A program made the translations under genes and the position numbers. A stretch of DNA of 64,000 nt from Devosia soli (lineage in GTDB: Bacteria > Pseudomonadota > Alphaproteobacteria > Rhizobiales > Devosiaceae). The DNA is taken from the NCBI RefSeq assembly GCF_000970455.1, contig NZ_LAJG01000021.1, positions 186,001 through 250,000 on the forward strand, given 5' to 3'. The stretch's first letter is position 1; each line of letters begins with the position of its first letter. The notes under the pieces were generated by a model that saw only the letters and a list, made by a program, of their open reading frames with translations, made no database searches and was not told the origin of the DNA. Shown piece by piece: positions 17,720-25,071 of the stretch.

Positions 17720-18178
17720 GTGCTCCGCTTCATTCCAATCCTGTTCCTAGCGCTGCCACTCGTTGAGATCGCGCTTTTCATCGTCGTCGGGCGCGCTATC
17801 GGCGTGGTGACAACGCTAGGGCTCGTGGTGCTGGCCGTGGTGCTGGGCGTTCTCTTGCTGCGTCAACAGGGGTTGAGCGTGCTCAATCGCATGCGGTCCA
17901 ATATGCAGACCGGCACTTTGCCGGGACAGACGCTGTTCGATGGTATGGTGCTGGCCATTGCCGCCGTGCTTCTGATCATTCCGGGCTTTTTCGGTGACAT
18001 CGTGGCGCTGACGCTGCTGATCCCACCAGTCCGCCACTGGCTTTATCGCGCCATGACGCGGAACATGACGGTGGTGCAGACGACAACGACGTACCGCTCA
18101 GCCGATCCAGGCGAGCAGCACCATCTCAATCGGCCGCAGACAATCGATCTCGACGAAGACGATTGGCAGCGCAAATAG
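17720..18178 (+). CDS. fxsA: FxsA-family membrane protein
   Basis: 152 residues with four hydrophobic stretches in the first 100: PILFLALPLVEIALFIVVG at about 5-23, a long helix with VLAVVLGVLLL, then MVLAIAAVLLIIPGFFGD and LTLLIPPVRHWLY. The tail is acidic and cytoplasmic. This is the FxsA fold; in E. coli FxsA relieves F-plasmid exclusion of phage T7, but its normal role is unknown. GTG at 17720 with AAGGATG upstream is preferred; an in-frame TTG at 17690 has no support. secB follows on the same strand. Confidence 0.85.
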   Translation: MLRFIPILFLALPLVEIALFIVVGRAIGVVTTLGLVVLAVVLGVLLLRQQGLSVLNRMRSNMQTGTLPGQTLFDGMVLAIAAVLLIIPGFFGDIVALTLLIPPVRHWLYRAMTRNMTVVQTTTTYRSADPGEQHHLNRPQTIDLDEDDWQRK

Positions 18179-18265
18179 GCCGCAAAAAGCCCTCTTTGCT
18201 TGTCCGCTTCGGGCAAAGATGCTAGCCAGCCGGGCAAGAAACGTCCAAACGCAAAGGGACCAAAT

Positions 18266-18775
18266 ATGGCCGACGAAAACCAGGGCGCGGCAGCGCCGCA
18301 GCCCGGCGCAGCGCCCAGCATGAATCTAGTGGGCCAATATGTGCGCGATCTCTCCTTCGAGAACCCCGGCGCACCCGGCACCATCATGGCTGGCGGCGGC
18401 AATCCGGCCTTCAACGTCTCGATCTCGGTTGGTGTCAAGAAGCAGTCCGACGAACTTTATGCGGTCGAGCTCAACCTCAAGGCCAAGGCGAACCGCGAAG
18501 AAACTCTGCTCTTCAACGTCGAGCTGGTCTATGGCGGCGTCTTCCGCATGCGCAACATTCCGGAAGCCCAGATTTCGACGCTGCTGATGGTTGAATGCCC
18601 GCGTCTCATCTTCCCGTTCGCGCGCCAGGTGCTCGCCAACGTCACCCAGCAGGGTGGCTTTCCGCCGCTGATGATGGAGCCGGTCGACTTCATGGCAATC
18701 TATCGCCAGAACCTTGCCGCCCTTGCTGCCAAGCAGCAGGACGGTGCCCCAGCTGGAGAAGCCAAGCCAAACTGA
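18266..18775 (+). CDS. secB: Protein-export chaperone SecB
   Basis: A 169-residue cytoplasmic chaperone that holds preproteins unfolded for SecA. After a low-complexity Ala/Pro/Gln N-terminus comes YVRDLSFENPGAPG. The beta-sheet core follows, then VECPRLIFPFARQVLANVTQQGGFPPLMMEPVDF, the family signature. ATG at 18266; the open frame continues upstream, but homologues start here. It follows fxsA and ends in a strong terminator. Confidence 0.95.
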   Translation: MADENQGAAAPQPGAAPSMNLVGQYVRDLSFENPGAPGTIMAGGGNPAFNVSISVGVKKQSDELYAVELNLKAKANREETLLFNVELVYGGVFRMRNIPEAQISTLLMVECPRLIFPFARQVLANVTQQGGFPPLMMEPVDFMAIYRQNLAALAAKQQDGAPAGEAKPN

Positions 18776-18806
18776 TTCTTTTGCGCCTTCTGGCCTCGGT
18801 GACGAT

Positions 18807-18840
18807 GAAAAAACCCCGGCGCGAGCTGGGGTTTTTGTTT
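18807..18840 (+). terminator. Rho-independent terminator after secB
   Basis: ACCCCGGC and GCTGGGGT form a GC-rich stem around a GCGA loop, flanked by A-run and T-run (AAAAA...TTTTTGTTTT). It lies 32 nt past the secB stop. The A-run may also let it serve transcripts from the minus strand. Confidence 0.85.
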
Positions 18841-18906
18841 TGGGTCTGGATCTTTAGAGGTTCGTCATTGCCGGTTGACGATAAGTTTTGGCTCGCGGTG
18901 ATGAAG

Positions 18907-19617
18907 CTATTCCGCGGCTTCGGCTGCGCCGTATTGCGCCCAGATCGCCGTCTCGCCCATCTTGGCGATGAAAGCCTCATGAGCCTCAGCTTCGGCAAGC
19001 GAAATCCTCGAGGGCAGGGGCATTGGCCGAGGGCGAGCGGCAATGCGCGTGAGAAGGCTCTCGCTGCCATCGCTTTCGGTTTCGGCAATCAGCGCCAGGC
19101 TCACCTGCTTGCCGCCGATCAGTTCGAGATACACTTCGGCGAGAATTTCACTGTCGAGCAGCGCGCCGTGTAGCGTGCGCCGGGAATTGTCGATGCCGTA
19201 ATGCTTGCAGAGCGCATCCAGGCTCACGCGCGCGCCAGGATGCTTCTTGCGCGCTAGCATGACGGTATCGATCACCTCATTGTCGAGCGTGGGCAAGCCG
19301 GCCCAGCCCAATTCAGCATTCAAAAAGCCCATGTCGAAGGGGGCGTTGTGAATGATGAGGCGCGCGCCATCGACGAAGGTGCGGAAGTCCTCAGCAAGCG
19401 TCTTGAACACCGGCTTGTCCGACAAAAATTCGCGGCTCAACCCGTGCACGCGAAACGCCTCTTCGGGCATGTCGCGTTCGGGATTGATATAGACGTGATA
19501 GTTTTTACCCGAGGGGATGTGGTTGATCAATTCGACGCAGCCGATTTCGACGAGGCGATCGCCTTCGGCATGGGAAAGGCCCGTTGTTTCGGTATCGAGA
19601 ACGATTTCCCGGATCAT
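18907..19617 (-). CDS. dnaQ: DNA polymerase III epsilon subunit (3'-5' exonuclease)
   Basis: 236 residues. DEDDh exonuclease motifs: DTETTG (Asp8, Glu10), HNAPFDMGFL, and the H..D pair in HGALLDSEILAEVYLEL. It proofreads for the replicative polymerase. The C-terminal 40 residues are the polymerase-binding tail. The start overlaps the coaE stop by 4 nt; coaE, aroE and maf precede it, all reading away from the origin. Confidence 0.95.
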   Translation of the reverse strand: MIREIVLDTETTGLSHAEGDRLVEIGCVELINHIPSGKNYHVYINPERDMPEEAFRVHGLSREFLSDKPVFKTLAEDFRTFVDGARLIIHNAPFDMGFLNAELGWAGLPTLDNEVIDTVMLARKKHPGARVSLDALCKHYGIDNSRRTLHGALLDSEILAEVYLELIGGKQVSLALIAETESDGSESLLTRIAARPRPMPLPSRISLAEAEAHEAFIAKMGETAIWAQYGAAEAAE

Positions 19618-20210
19618 TTGTCTGGGCCCCTTGTCTTGAGCGTGGCGACGAGCGCCGCAACCTCGGCATCGACGATGTCTGGTGCGCGTGCTGTATCGAA
19701 GAGATATGTGGCGCGCTTCTTCTTTTCATCCTGTGGCATCTGGCGGGCAAGGATCGCATCGCGCTTTTCCACGGTCATGCCCGGCCGCGCCATGATGCGC
19801 CGGTTCTGTATTTCGGGATCGACGAAGGTCACGGCGACGGCGTCGAAGCCATAGTCATAGCCGCTTTCAAAAAGCAGCGGGACTTCAACGGCAGCAACGA
19901 ATGCGCCGGATTTTTCCGCATCATCGAGAAAGCGGGCGATGCGCTCGCGGACAAGCGGATGGATCAGCGCCTCGAGCTTTTTAAAGCCTGCCGGGTCGGC
20001 GGCAAGGCGCCCCGCCAGTTCCGCCCGATCGATGCGTCCCTCGCGCGCCGTACCTGGAAACAGCGCATCGACAGCCGCCACGGCTGCGCCTTCATACAAC
20101 TGGGCAACTGCCTGATCGGCAGAAAAAGTGGGCACGCCGAGTTTGCCAAAAGCTGCAAGCAGGGTCGATTTGCCGGTGGCTATCGAGCCGGTAATGCCGA
20201 GCCGCCACAT
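19614..20210 (-). CDS. coaE: Dephospho-CoA kinase
   Basis: A 198-residue P-loop kinase for the last step of CoA synthesis. The P-loop GITGSIATGKST is at residues 5-16. PLLFESGYDYGFDAVAVTFVDPE is the CoA-binding region, and RQMPQDEKKKRATYLFDT the lid. ATG at 20210 follows aroE by 3 nt. With coaA at 7.6-8.5 kb, two CoA genes lie near the origin. Confidence 0.95.
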   Translation of the reverse strand: MWRLGITGSIATGKSTLLAAFGKLGVPTFSADQAVAQLYEGAAVAAVDALFPGTAREGRIDRAELAGRLAADPAGFKKLEALIHPLVRERIARFLDDAEKSGAFVAAVEVPLLFESGYDYGFDAVAVTFVDPEIQNRRIMARPGMTVEKRDAILARQMPQDEKKKRATYLFDTARAPDIVDAEVAALVATLKTRGPDK

Positions 20211-20213
20211 ATA

Positions 20214-21044
20214 TCAGTAGTCCAAAGTCGCTTCGATGCGGGCCCGCAGTTCAGAAGTGACCTTCGGGCGAACGCCAAACCAATCGGCAAAGCCGGGTAC
20301 GGCTTGGTGAAGAAGCATGCCGAGGCCGTCGACCGTTCTCAATCCGGCAGCTTTGGCATCTGATAGGAGCGGGGTGATCAGGGGCGAATAGACGATGTCG
20401 GTGACCAGTGCCGATTTGGGGAGCAGCTCAAGATCGAGCCACTCAAAGCGCGTTCCATGAAGACCGATGGAGCTGGTATTGACCACAAGACCCGTCTTGG
20501 GAGCGATTGCCGCAAAGTCTTCAAAACCGTGCGCTTCGAACCTTTCGTCGATCTCCGCGACAAGCTTCTCGGCATTGGCGAGAGTTCGATTGAGGATGTG
20601 AACTTTGCCTTTCCAGCGCTGGCGCAAGGCTACAAGTATCGCGCGAGACGCCCCGCCGGCACCGATCACGATGGCATCGCCAGACCCATCCGACCAGCCC
20701 GGTGCCTTGTCGTCGAGATTACCGAGAAATCCGAGATAGTCGGTATTATATCCGTGCACCTTGCTCTCGCGCACGACCAGCGTATTCACCGCGCCGATGG
20801 TTTTTGCCAGGTCATCGACACAGTCGCAGAGCGCGAAGACGGCTTCCTTATGCGGGATCGTGACATTGCCGCCGGCGAATTCGCCGCTGCGCAGCCGTTC
20901 GAAAAAAGCAGGCAGGGCGTCGGGCGCCACGTCGATCGCTTCATAACTGCCTTCGATGCCGTGTTCGGCAAGCCAAGTGCCGTGGATGAGCGGCGAGCGC
21001 GAATGGGTAATGGGGTGGCCGATGACAAAGGCTTTGCGGGTCAC
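20214..21044 (-). CDS. aroE: Shikimate dehydrogenase
   Basis: A 276-residue NADP-dependent enzyme of aromatic amino-acid synthesis. The substrate-binding motif is HSRSPLIHG, the catalytic Lys/Asp pair is in NVTIPHKEA and YNTDYLGF, and the NADP-binding loop is VIGAGGASRAI. Length is normal (about 270-285). The start overlaps the maf stop by 4 nt, so maf, aroE, coaE and dnaQ form one operon. Confidence 0.95.
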   Translation of the reverse strand: MTRKAFVIGHPITHSRSPLIHGTWLAEHGIEGSYEAIDVAPDALPAFFERLRSGEFAGGNVTIPHKEAVFALCDCVDDLAKTIGAVNTLVVRESKVHGYNTDYLGFLGNLDDKAPGWSDGSGDAIVIGAGGASRAILVALRQRWKGKVHILNRTLANAEKLVAEIDERFEAHGFEDFAAIAPKTGLVVNTSSIGLHGTRFEWLDLELLPKSALVTDIVYSPLITPLLSDAKAAGLRTVDGLGMLLHQAVPGFADWFGVRPKVTSELRARIEATLDY

Positions 21045-21652
21045 GGCATATCCAGGGTTTCGGCAAACACATCTGGTTCGAAGTCGCGCAGTGCTTCGAG
21101 CAAGGGCAGCAGCGGCAGGCCGAGTATCGTAAAATAGTCGCCCACGACCTTTTCGAAGAGCTGGATGGATGGGCCTTCGAGGCGATAGCCGCCAACGGAG
21201 GACAGCGCCGCCTCACCCTCGGCCGCAAGCACGCGGTCCCGCTCTTCGGGCGAAAAGTCCCTCATGGTGAGTTCAGCCGTTTCGATATCGGACCAGATCA
21301 GCGCGCCACCCCGAGCCAAAGCGACCGCTGCATGGAGCCGATGGGTCTTGCCGGCGAGATGATCGAGCTGGCGGGCAGCGTCAACCATGTCGGCAGGCTT
21401 GTGGAGGAGCTCAGTGCCGAGCGACAAAGTTTGGTCGGCGCCGATCACGAGAGCCTTTGGATGGAGCGCCGAAACAGCTTCCGCCTTGGCTCTGGCAAGA
21501 AGCGAAGCGAGGTCTCGCGCATCGGCGCCTTCGGCCAGGGCACCAGCTTCGAGCACGCGTTCGTCAAGCCCGGCCGCCTCCACTAAAAAGCGCAAGCCAG
21601 CCTTTTCCATCAAGGCTTTACGGGTCGAACTCGAGGATGCAAGGATCAGCAT
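21041..21652 (-). CDS. maf: Maf-like nucleoside triphosphate pyrophosphatase
   Basis: A 203-residue house-cleaning enzyme that hydrolyses modified or non-canonical NTPs. Signatures: LILASSSSTRKALME at the N-terminus, VIGADQTLSLG with the catalytic acid, and SVGGYRLEGPSIQLFEKVVGDYFTILGLPLLPLLEAL. The AGYRLEG loop here is GGYRLEG, nearer to YhdE/YceF-type Maf proteins; m7GTP or dTTP/UTP as substrate cannot be decided. It is the first gene left of the origin. Confidence 0.9.
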   Translation of the reverse strand: MLILASSSSTRKALMEKAGLRFLVEAAGLDERVLEAGALAEGADARDLASLLARAKAEAVSALHPKALVIGADQTLSLGTELLHKPADMVDAARQLDHLAGKTHRLHAAVALARGGALIWSDIETAELTMRDFSPEERDRVLAAEGEAALSSVGGYRLEGPSIQLFEKVVGDYFTILGLPLLPLLEALRDFEPDVFAETLDMP

Positions 21653-21661
21653 GAGGTCAGT

Positions 21662-21682
21662 TTTTCCACACTGTCATCCACA
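21662..21682 (+). promoter_or_regulatory. Pair of DnaA-box-like sites
   Basis: TTTTCCACA (21662-21670) and TCATCCACA (21674-21682) each differ by one base from TTATCCACA. They are 12 bp apart, on one face of slightly more than one helical turn, and lie beside the maf start. Confidence 0.6.
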
Positions 21683-21845
21683 GCTCAAGCGCCATCTGGG
21701 GGAATGACTCGTAACTTTTGCGAACTTGGAAACTTGTTCGACCAGTTCGTTAAAAAGTTAACAATTCCTTTCCGCGTTCTTCGGAGAGGGGCTGGGGGAA
21801 TCATTGGGGACAACTGGATCTGGCGGGAGAGGATTATCGACTCCC

Positions 21846-21854
21846 TCATCCACA
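21846..21854 (+). promoter_or_regulatory. DnaA-box-like site
   Basis: TCATCCACA, one mismatch from TTATCCACA, followed within 4 bp by the dense GANTC cluster. Same orientation as the pair at 21662-21682. Confidence 0.55.
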
Positions 21855-21889
21855 GGCGAATCCGAATCATTGACTCGGGAGTCGGCTGA

Positions 21890-21904
21890 TTAAGGCCTTC
21901 TTAA
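21890..21904. promoter_or_regulatory. CtrA-type site 1 (TTAA-N7-TTAA) in oriC
   Basis: TTAAGGCCTTCTTAA is an exact full CtrA consensus. A further TTAA at 21911 gives a TTAA-N6-TTAA overlap. In Caulobacter, CtrA bound at the origin blocks DnaA access in the non-replicating cell. Confidence 0.6.
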
Positions 21905-21945
21905 ACTTCCTTAACGCGACGAGCCACGCCACTCGGTCACAGGTG

Positions 21946-21960
21946 TTAACAGAGCGTTAA
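21946..21960. promoter_or_regulatory. CtrA-type site 2 (TTAA-N7-TTAA) in oriC
   Basis: TTAACAGAGCGTTAA, exact full consensus, 56 bp after the first site. It could also control the hemE promoter, as the start of hemE lies 140 bp downstream. Confidence 0.6.
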
Positions 21961-22099
21961 CGACGCGCTGCGCGCAAGTGACGCCGGGCCGGGCGATTGT
22001 GGAGTGGCGTGAATTGCAGATACACACCGCCATAAAGAAGAAGATACTAAGTCAAAGAGTCTCTTTTGGGTTTTGAAAGGGGCAAGAAGGGTGAGCGCG

Positions 22100-23125
22100 G
22101 TGACCAAGAAAACATTGCTGGCAACGGTGCTGGGTGAACGTCAGGAGACACCACCAATCTGGATCATGCGGCAGGCAGGACGCTATCTGCCGGAATACCG
22201 CGAGACCCGGGCCAAGGCGGGAAGCTTTCTGGACCTCTGCTACAATCCCGAACTTGCAACCGAGGTGACACTGCAGCCGCTGCGCCGGTTCGATCTGGAT
22301 GCGGCAATTTTGTTCTCGGACATTCTCGTCATCCCGGACGCCCTGGGACAAAAGGTCCGCTTCGAACAGGGGGAAGGACCAACCCTTGACCCTTTGACCG
22401 CCGACAGCGTCGATCGGCTCGAGCGCGAAGGGGCTTTGGAGCACTTGGCGCCCGTCTTGGAGACCGTGCGCCGTCTGCGGGCAGCACTTAGTCCTGAAAA
22501 GACGCTGATCGGCTTCTGTGGCTCTCCCTGGACCGTTGCGACCTATATGCTCAACGGGCGCGGCTCGCCCGATCAATGGGTGGCGCGGCGTTTCGCGCTC
22601 GAACATCCAGAGGCGTTCGCGCGGCTTATGGATGTGCTTGTCGAAACCAGTGTGGATTATCTGGTCGCACAGTTGGAAGCCGGTGCGGACGTGGTGCAGC
22701 TTTTTGAAAGCTGGGCGCTCAATCTCGACGACGCGGCTTTTGCGACCCAGGTGATCGAGCCCAATCGGCGGATTGTCGAGGGGGTGCGAGCCCGGGTGCC
22801 CAATGCTCCGATCATCGGTTTTCCGCGTGGCGCTGCAGGAAATCTGAGGCGCTATGCCGAAATGACCGGGGTCAATGCCTTAGGTCTTGATTATGCGACG
22901 CCGCTGAGCTTTCCGCGCGAGCACTTGCCGCAGGACTTGCCGGTCCAGGGCAATCTCGATCCGCTGCGGCTTGTCATCGGCGGCGAAGCGATGGAGCGCC
23001 GCGTTGTCGAGATCAAGCAGGCCTTTGCCGATCGGCCGCATATCTTCAATCTCGGCCATGGTATCGTGCCGGAAACGCCGATCGCCCATGTCGAGCGATT
23101 GGTCAATCTCGTCAAGACCGCTTGA
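22100..23125 (+). CDS. hemE: Uroporphyrinogen decarboxylase
   Basis: A 341-residue enzyme that removes four carboxyls from uroporphyrinogen III in heme synthesis. The N-terminal signature WIMRQAGRYLPEYR holds the binding arginines; the catalytic Asp is in AILFSDILVIPDALG, followed by VQGNLDP near the C-terminus. No ATG fits: GTG at 22100 with AAGAAGG 9-10 nt upstream is preferred over GTG at 22091, which sits directly on that Shine-Dalgarno sequence, or TTG at 22073. hemE is the first gene right of the origin, as in Caulobacter, where its promoter lies within the origin region. Confidence 0.95.
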   Translation: MTKKTLLATVLGERQETPPIWIMRQAGRYLPEYRETRAKAGSFLDLCYNPELATEVTLQPLRRFDLDAAILFSDILVIPDALGQKVRFEQGEGPTLDPLTADSVDRLEREGALEHLAPVLETVRRLRAALSPEKTLIGFCGSPWTVATYMLNGRGSPDQWVARRFALEHPEAFARLMDVLVETSVDYLVAQLEAGADVVQLFESWALNLDDAAFATQVIEPNRRIVEGVRARVPNAPIIGFPRGAAGNLRRYAEMTGVNALGLDYATPLSFPREHLPQDLPVQGNLDPLRLVIGGEAMERRVVEIKQAFADRPHIFNLGHGIVPETPIAHVERLVNLVKTA

Positions 23126-23135
23126 GGACAGACGC

Positions 23136-23561
23136 ATGTATGAATGGGTGAAGGCGCTGCATGTCATTTCGGTCATCGCCTGGATGGCCGGCATGCTCTA
23201 TCTGCCGCGGCTTTTCGTTTATCACTCGGTGACCGAAAAGGGCTCGGCGCAGTCCGAAACGTTCAAGATCATGGAGCGGCGGCTGCTCAAGGGCATTATT
23301 AACCCGGCCATGGTCGCGACCTGGGTGTTCGGGCTCACCATGATCCACCTTGGTGGCGTCGATTGGAGTTCGCTCTGGCCATGGTTCAAGGCGGCTTTCG
23401 TCATCGCCCTTTCCGGCGTCCACGGCATTCTGGCTGGACATGTGAAGCGGTTTGCCCGCGACGAAAACGTCAAGCCGCAGAAATATTTCCGCATCATCAA
23501 CGAAGTGCCGACGGTTTTGATGATCGGCATCGTCATCATGGTCATCGTCAAGCCGTTCTGA
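23136..23561 (+). CDS. hemJ: Protoporphyrinogen IX oxidase, HemJ type
   Basis: A 141-residue inner-membrane enzyme with four helices (about residues 5-25, 55-73, 82-100 and 120-140). The conserved LHVISVIAWMAGMLYLPRLFVYH holds the His that binds heme, and HVKRF and RIINEVPTVLMIGIVIMVIV follow. HemJ replaces HemG/HemY oxidases in alphaproteobacteria. ATG at 23136 follows a GAGGA Shine-Dalgarno 10 nt after hemE, so the two heme genes are an operon. Old annotations call it UPF0093/TIGR00701. Confidence 0.92.
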   Translation: MYEWVKALHVISVIAWMAGMLYLPRLFVYHSVTEKGSAQSETFKIMERRLLKGIINPAMVATWVFGLTMIHLGGVDWSSLWPWFKAAFVIALSGVHGILAGHVKRFARDENVKPQKYFRIINEVPTVLMIGIVIMVIVKPF

Positions 23562-23615
23562 TGTTTGGTCCCATCGGATAATCCCGGCGGTGTGCACCTT
23601 GAAGACGACGCACGG

Positions 23616-23631
23616 CGTTTCACGTGAATCT
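23616..23631 (-). other. parS-like site in the rho leader (outlier, reverse orientation)
   Basis: CGTTTCACGTGAATCT. On the minus strand it reads AGATTCACGTGAAACG, 14/16 to TGATTCACGTGAAACA with the mismatches at the two ends. It is intergenic between hemJ and rho, 2.7 kb left of the first strong site. Confidence 0.6.
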
Positions 23632-23799
23632 GCAAAATTCTTGCCTCTGCCTGGCTTCCACCTTGAATCCGGCTTTGGATCGCGCTACATGGTGCGCAAC
23701 GCATCCCTCCTAAGGCGCGGCCGATTCCGGTAACGCGCGGTGCTCTCCCCCAAAATAAAAACTCTCTTCTACGATTTACCCCAAGGGTCCATCGCATCC

Positions 23800-25065
23800 A
23801 TGCAGAATATCAAGCTCAGCGAGCTCAAGGCCAAATCTCCGGCCGAATTGCTGGCGTTCGCCGAAGAACTCGAAGTCGAGAATGCTTCCACGATGCGCAA
23901 GCAGGAGTTGATGTTCGCCATTCTAAAGGAATTGGCTTCCCAGGACATCGACATCGTCGGCGAAGGTGTGGTCGAGGTCTTGCCTGACGGCTTTGGCTTC
24001 CTGCGCTCTCCTGATGCCAACTATCTCCCCGGGCCGGACGATATCTATGTCAGCCCAAGCCAGATCCGTCGCTTCGGCCTCAGGACTGGTGACACGGTCG
24101 AGGGCGAAATTCGCTCTCCCAAGGAAGGCGAACGCTATTTCGCGCTCCTCAAGGTCAGCACCATCAATTTCGAAGATCCGGAGGCTATTCGCCACAAGGT
24201 CAACTTCGATAACCTGACCCCGCTCTATCCCGAAGAACGTCTCCGGATGGAGATGCCGGATCCAACGTTGAAGGATCGTTCGGCGCGGCTTCTCGATCTT
24301 GTCGCGCCACTTGGCAAGGGCCAGCGTGCGTTGATCGTTGCGCCTCCGCGTACCGGTAAAACAGTATTGTTGCAAAATATTGCACAATCGATCGCCACGA
24401 ACCACCCTGAATGCTATCTGATCGTCCTGCTGATAGACGAGCGTCCAGAAGAAGTTACGGATATGCAGCGCTCGGTACGCGGCGAAGTCATCTCCTCGAC
24501 CTTCGACGAGCCGGCTTCTCGCCACGTCCAGGTGGCGGAAATGGTGATCGAAAAGGCCAAGCGCCTCGTCGAACACAAGCGCGATGTCGTCATTCTTCTC
24601 GATTCGATTACCCGTCTTGGCCGGGCCTACAACACGGTGGTTCCGAGCTCCGGCAAGGTGCTGACTGGCGGTGTCGACGCTAACGCTCTCCAGCGTCCGA
24701 AGCGCTTTTTCGGTGCAGCGCGCAATATTGAAGATGGTGGTTCGCTGACGATCATTTCCACTGCGCTGATCGATACCGGTTCGCGCATGGATGAAGTGAT
24801 CTTTGAAGAATTTAAGGGCACCGGTAACTCGGAAATTATCCTCGACCGCAAGGTTGCGGATAAGCGTATCTTCCCCGCGCTCGACATTACCAAGTCGGGT
24901 ACTCGTAAGGAAGAGCTTCTGGTCGAGAGCGACATCCTCAAGAAGATGTATGTTCTGCGACGTATCCTCAATCCGATGGGCACGATCGATGCGATGGAAT
25001 TCCTGATGGACAAGGTTCGTCAGACGAAAACAAATTCCGACTTTTTCGATTCGATGAATACCTGA
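23800..25065 (+). CDS. rho: Transcription termination factor Rho
   Basis: A 421-residue hexameric RNA-dependent ATPase that ends transcripts. N-terminal Rho-N helices ([21 protein letters not shown]), then the RNA-binding cold-shock fold ([37 protein letters not shown]). The ATPase domain has Walker [13 protein letters not shown] and Walker [17 protein letters not shown], with TGGVDANAL as Q loop. ATG at 23800 is the family start. The 238-bp gap to hemJ is a long leader with a parS-like site and no ORF; Rho genes elsewhere are autoregulated in such leaders. Confidence 0.97.
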   Translation: MQNIKLSELKAKSPAELLAFAEELEVENASTMRKQELMFAILKELASQDIDIVGEGVVEVLPDGFGFLRSPDANYLPGPDDIYVSPSQIRRFGLRTGDTVEGEIRSPKEGERYFALLKVSTINFEDPEAIRHKVNFDNLTPLYPEERLRMEMPDPTLKDRSARLLDLVAPLGKGQRALIVAPPRTGKTVLLQNIAQSIATNHPECYLIVLLIDERPEEVTDMQRSVRGEVISSTFDEPASRHVQVAEMVIEKAKRLVEHKRDVVILLDSITRLGRAYNTVVPSSGKVLTGGVDANALQRPKRFFGAARNIEDGGSLTIISTALIDTGSRMDEVIFEEFKGTGNSEIILDRKVADKRIFPALDITKSGTRKEELLVESDILKKMYVLRRILNPMGTIDAMEFLMDKVRQTKTNSDFFDSMNT

Positions 25066-25071
25066 CCGTCG

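Larger units (their letters stand above)
21653..22099. other. Predicted chromosomal replication origin (oriC)
   Basis: A 447-bp gap between maf and hemE, the position of the origin in Caulobacter and many Hyphomicrobiales. Contents: three DnaA-box-like 9-mers with 8/9 matches to TTATCCACA (21662, 21674, 21846); an AT-rich stretch at about 21712-21770; two exact CtrA-type TTAA-N7-TTAA sites (21890, 21946) with a third TTAA at 21911; and eight GANTC methylation sites. Genes to the left mostly run left and those to the right mostly run right. Supporting context is parAB with parS about 4-8 kb to the right. No marker-frequency data are available, so this is a strong prediction, not proof. Confidence 0.78.

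Noticed and set aside
18858..18905. CGTCATTGCCGGTTGACG as another dispersed repeat copy
   Set aside because: Only the first 12 bases match and no complementary end follows, so it could be chance or a decayed copy.
21750..21761. TTAA-AAAG-TTAA in the origin as a third CtrA site
   Set aside because: The spacing is 4 instead of 7 nt, so it does not match the full site.
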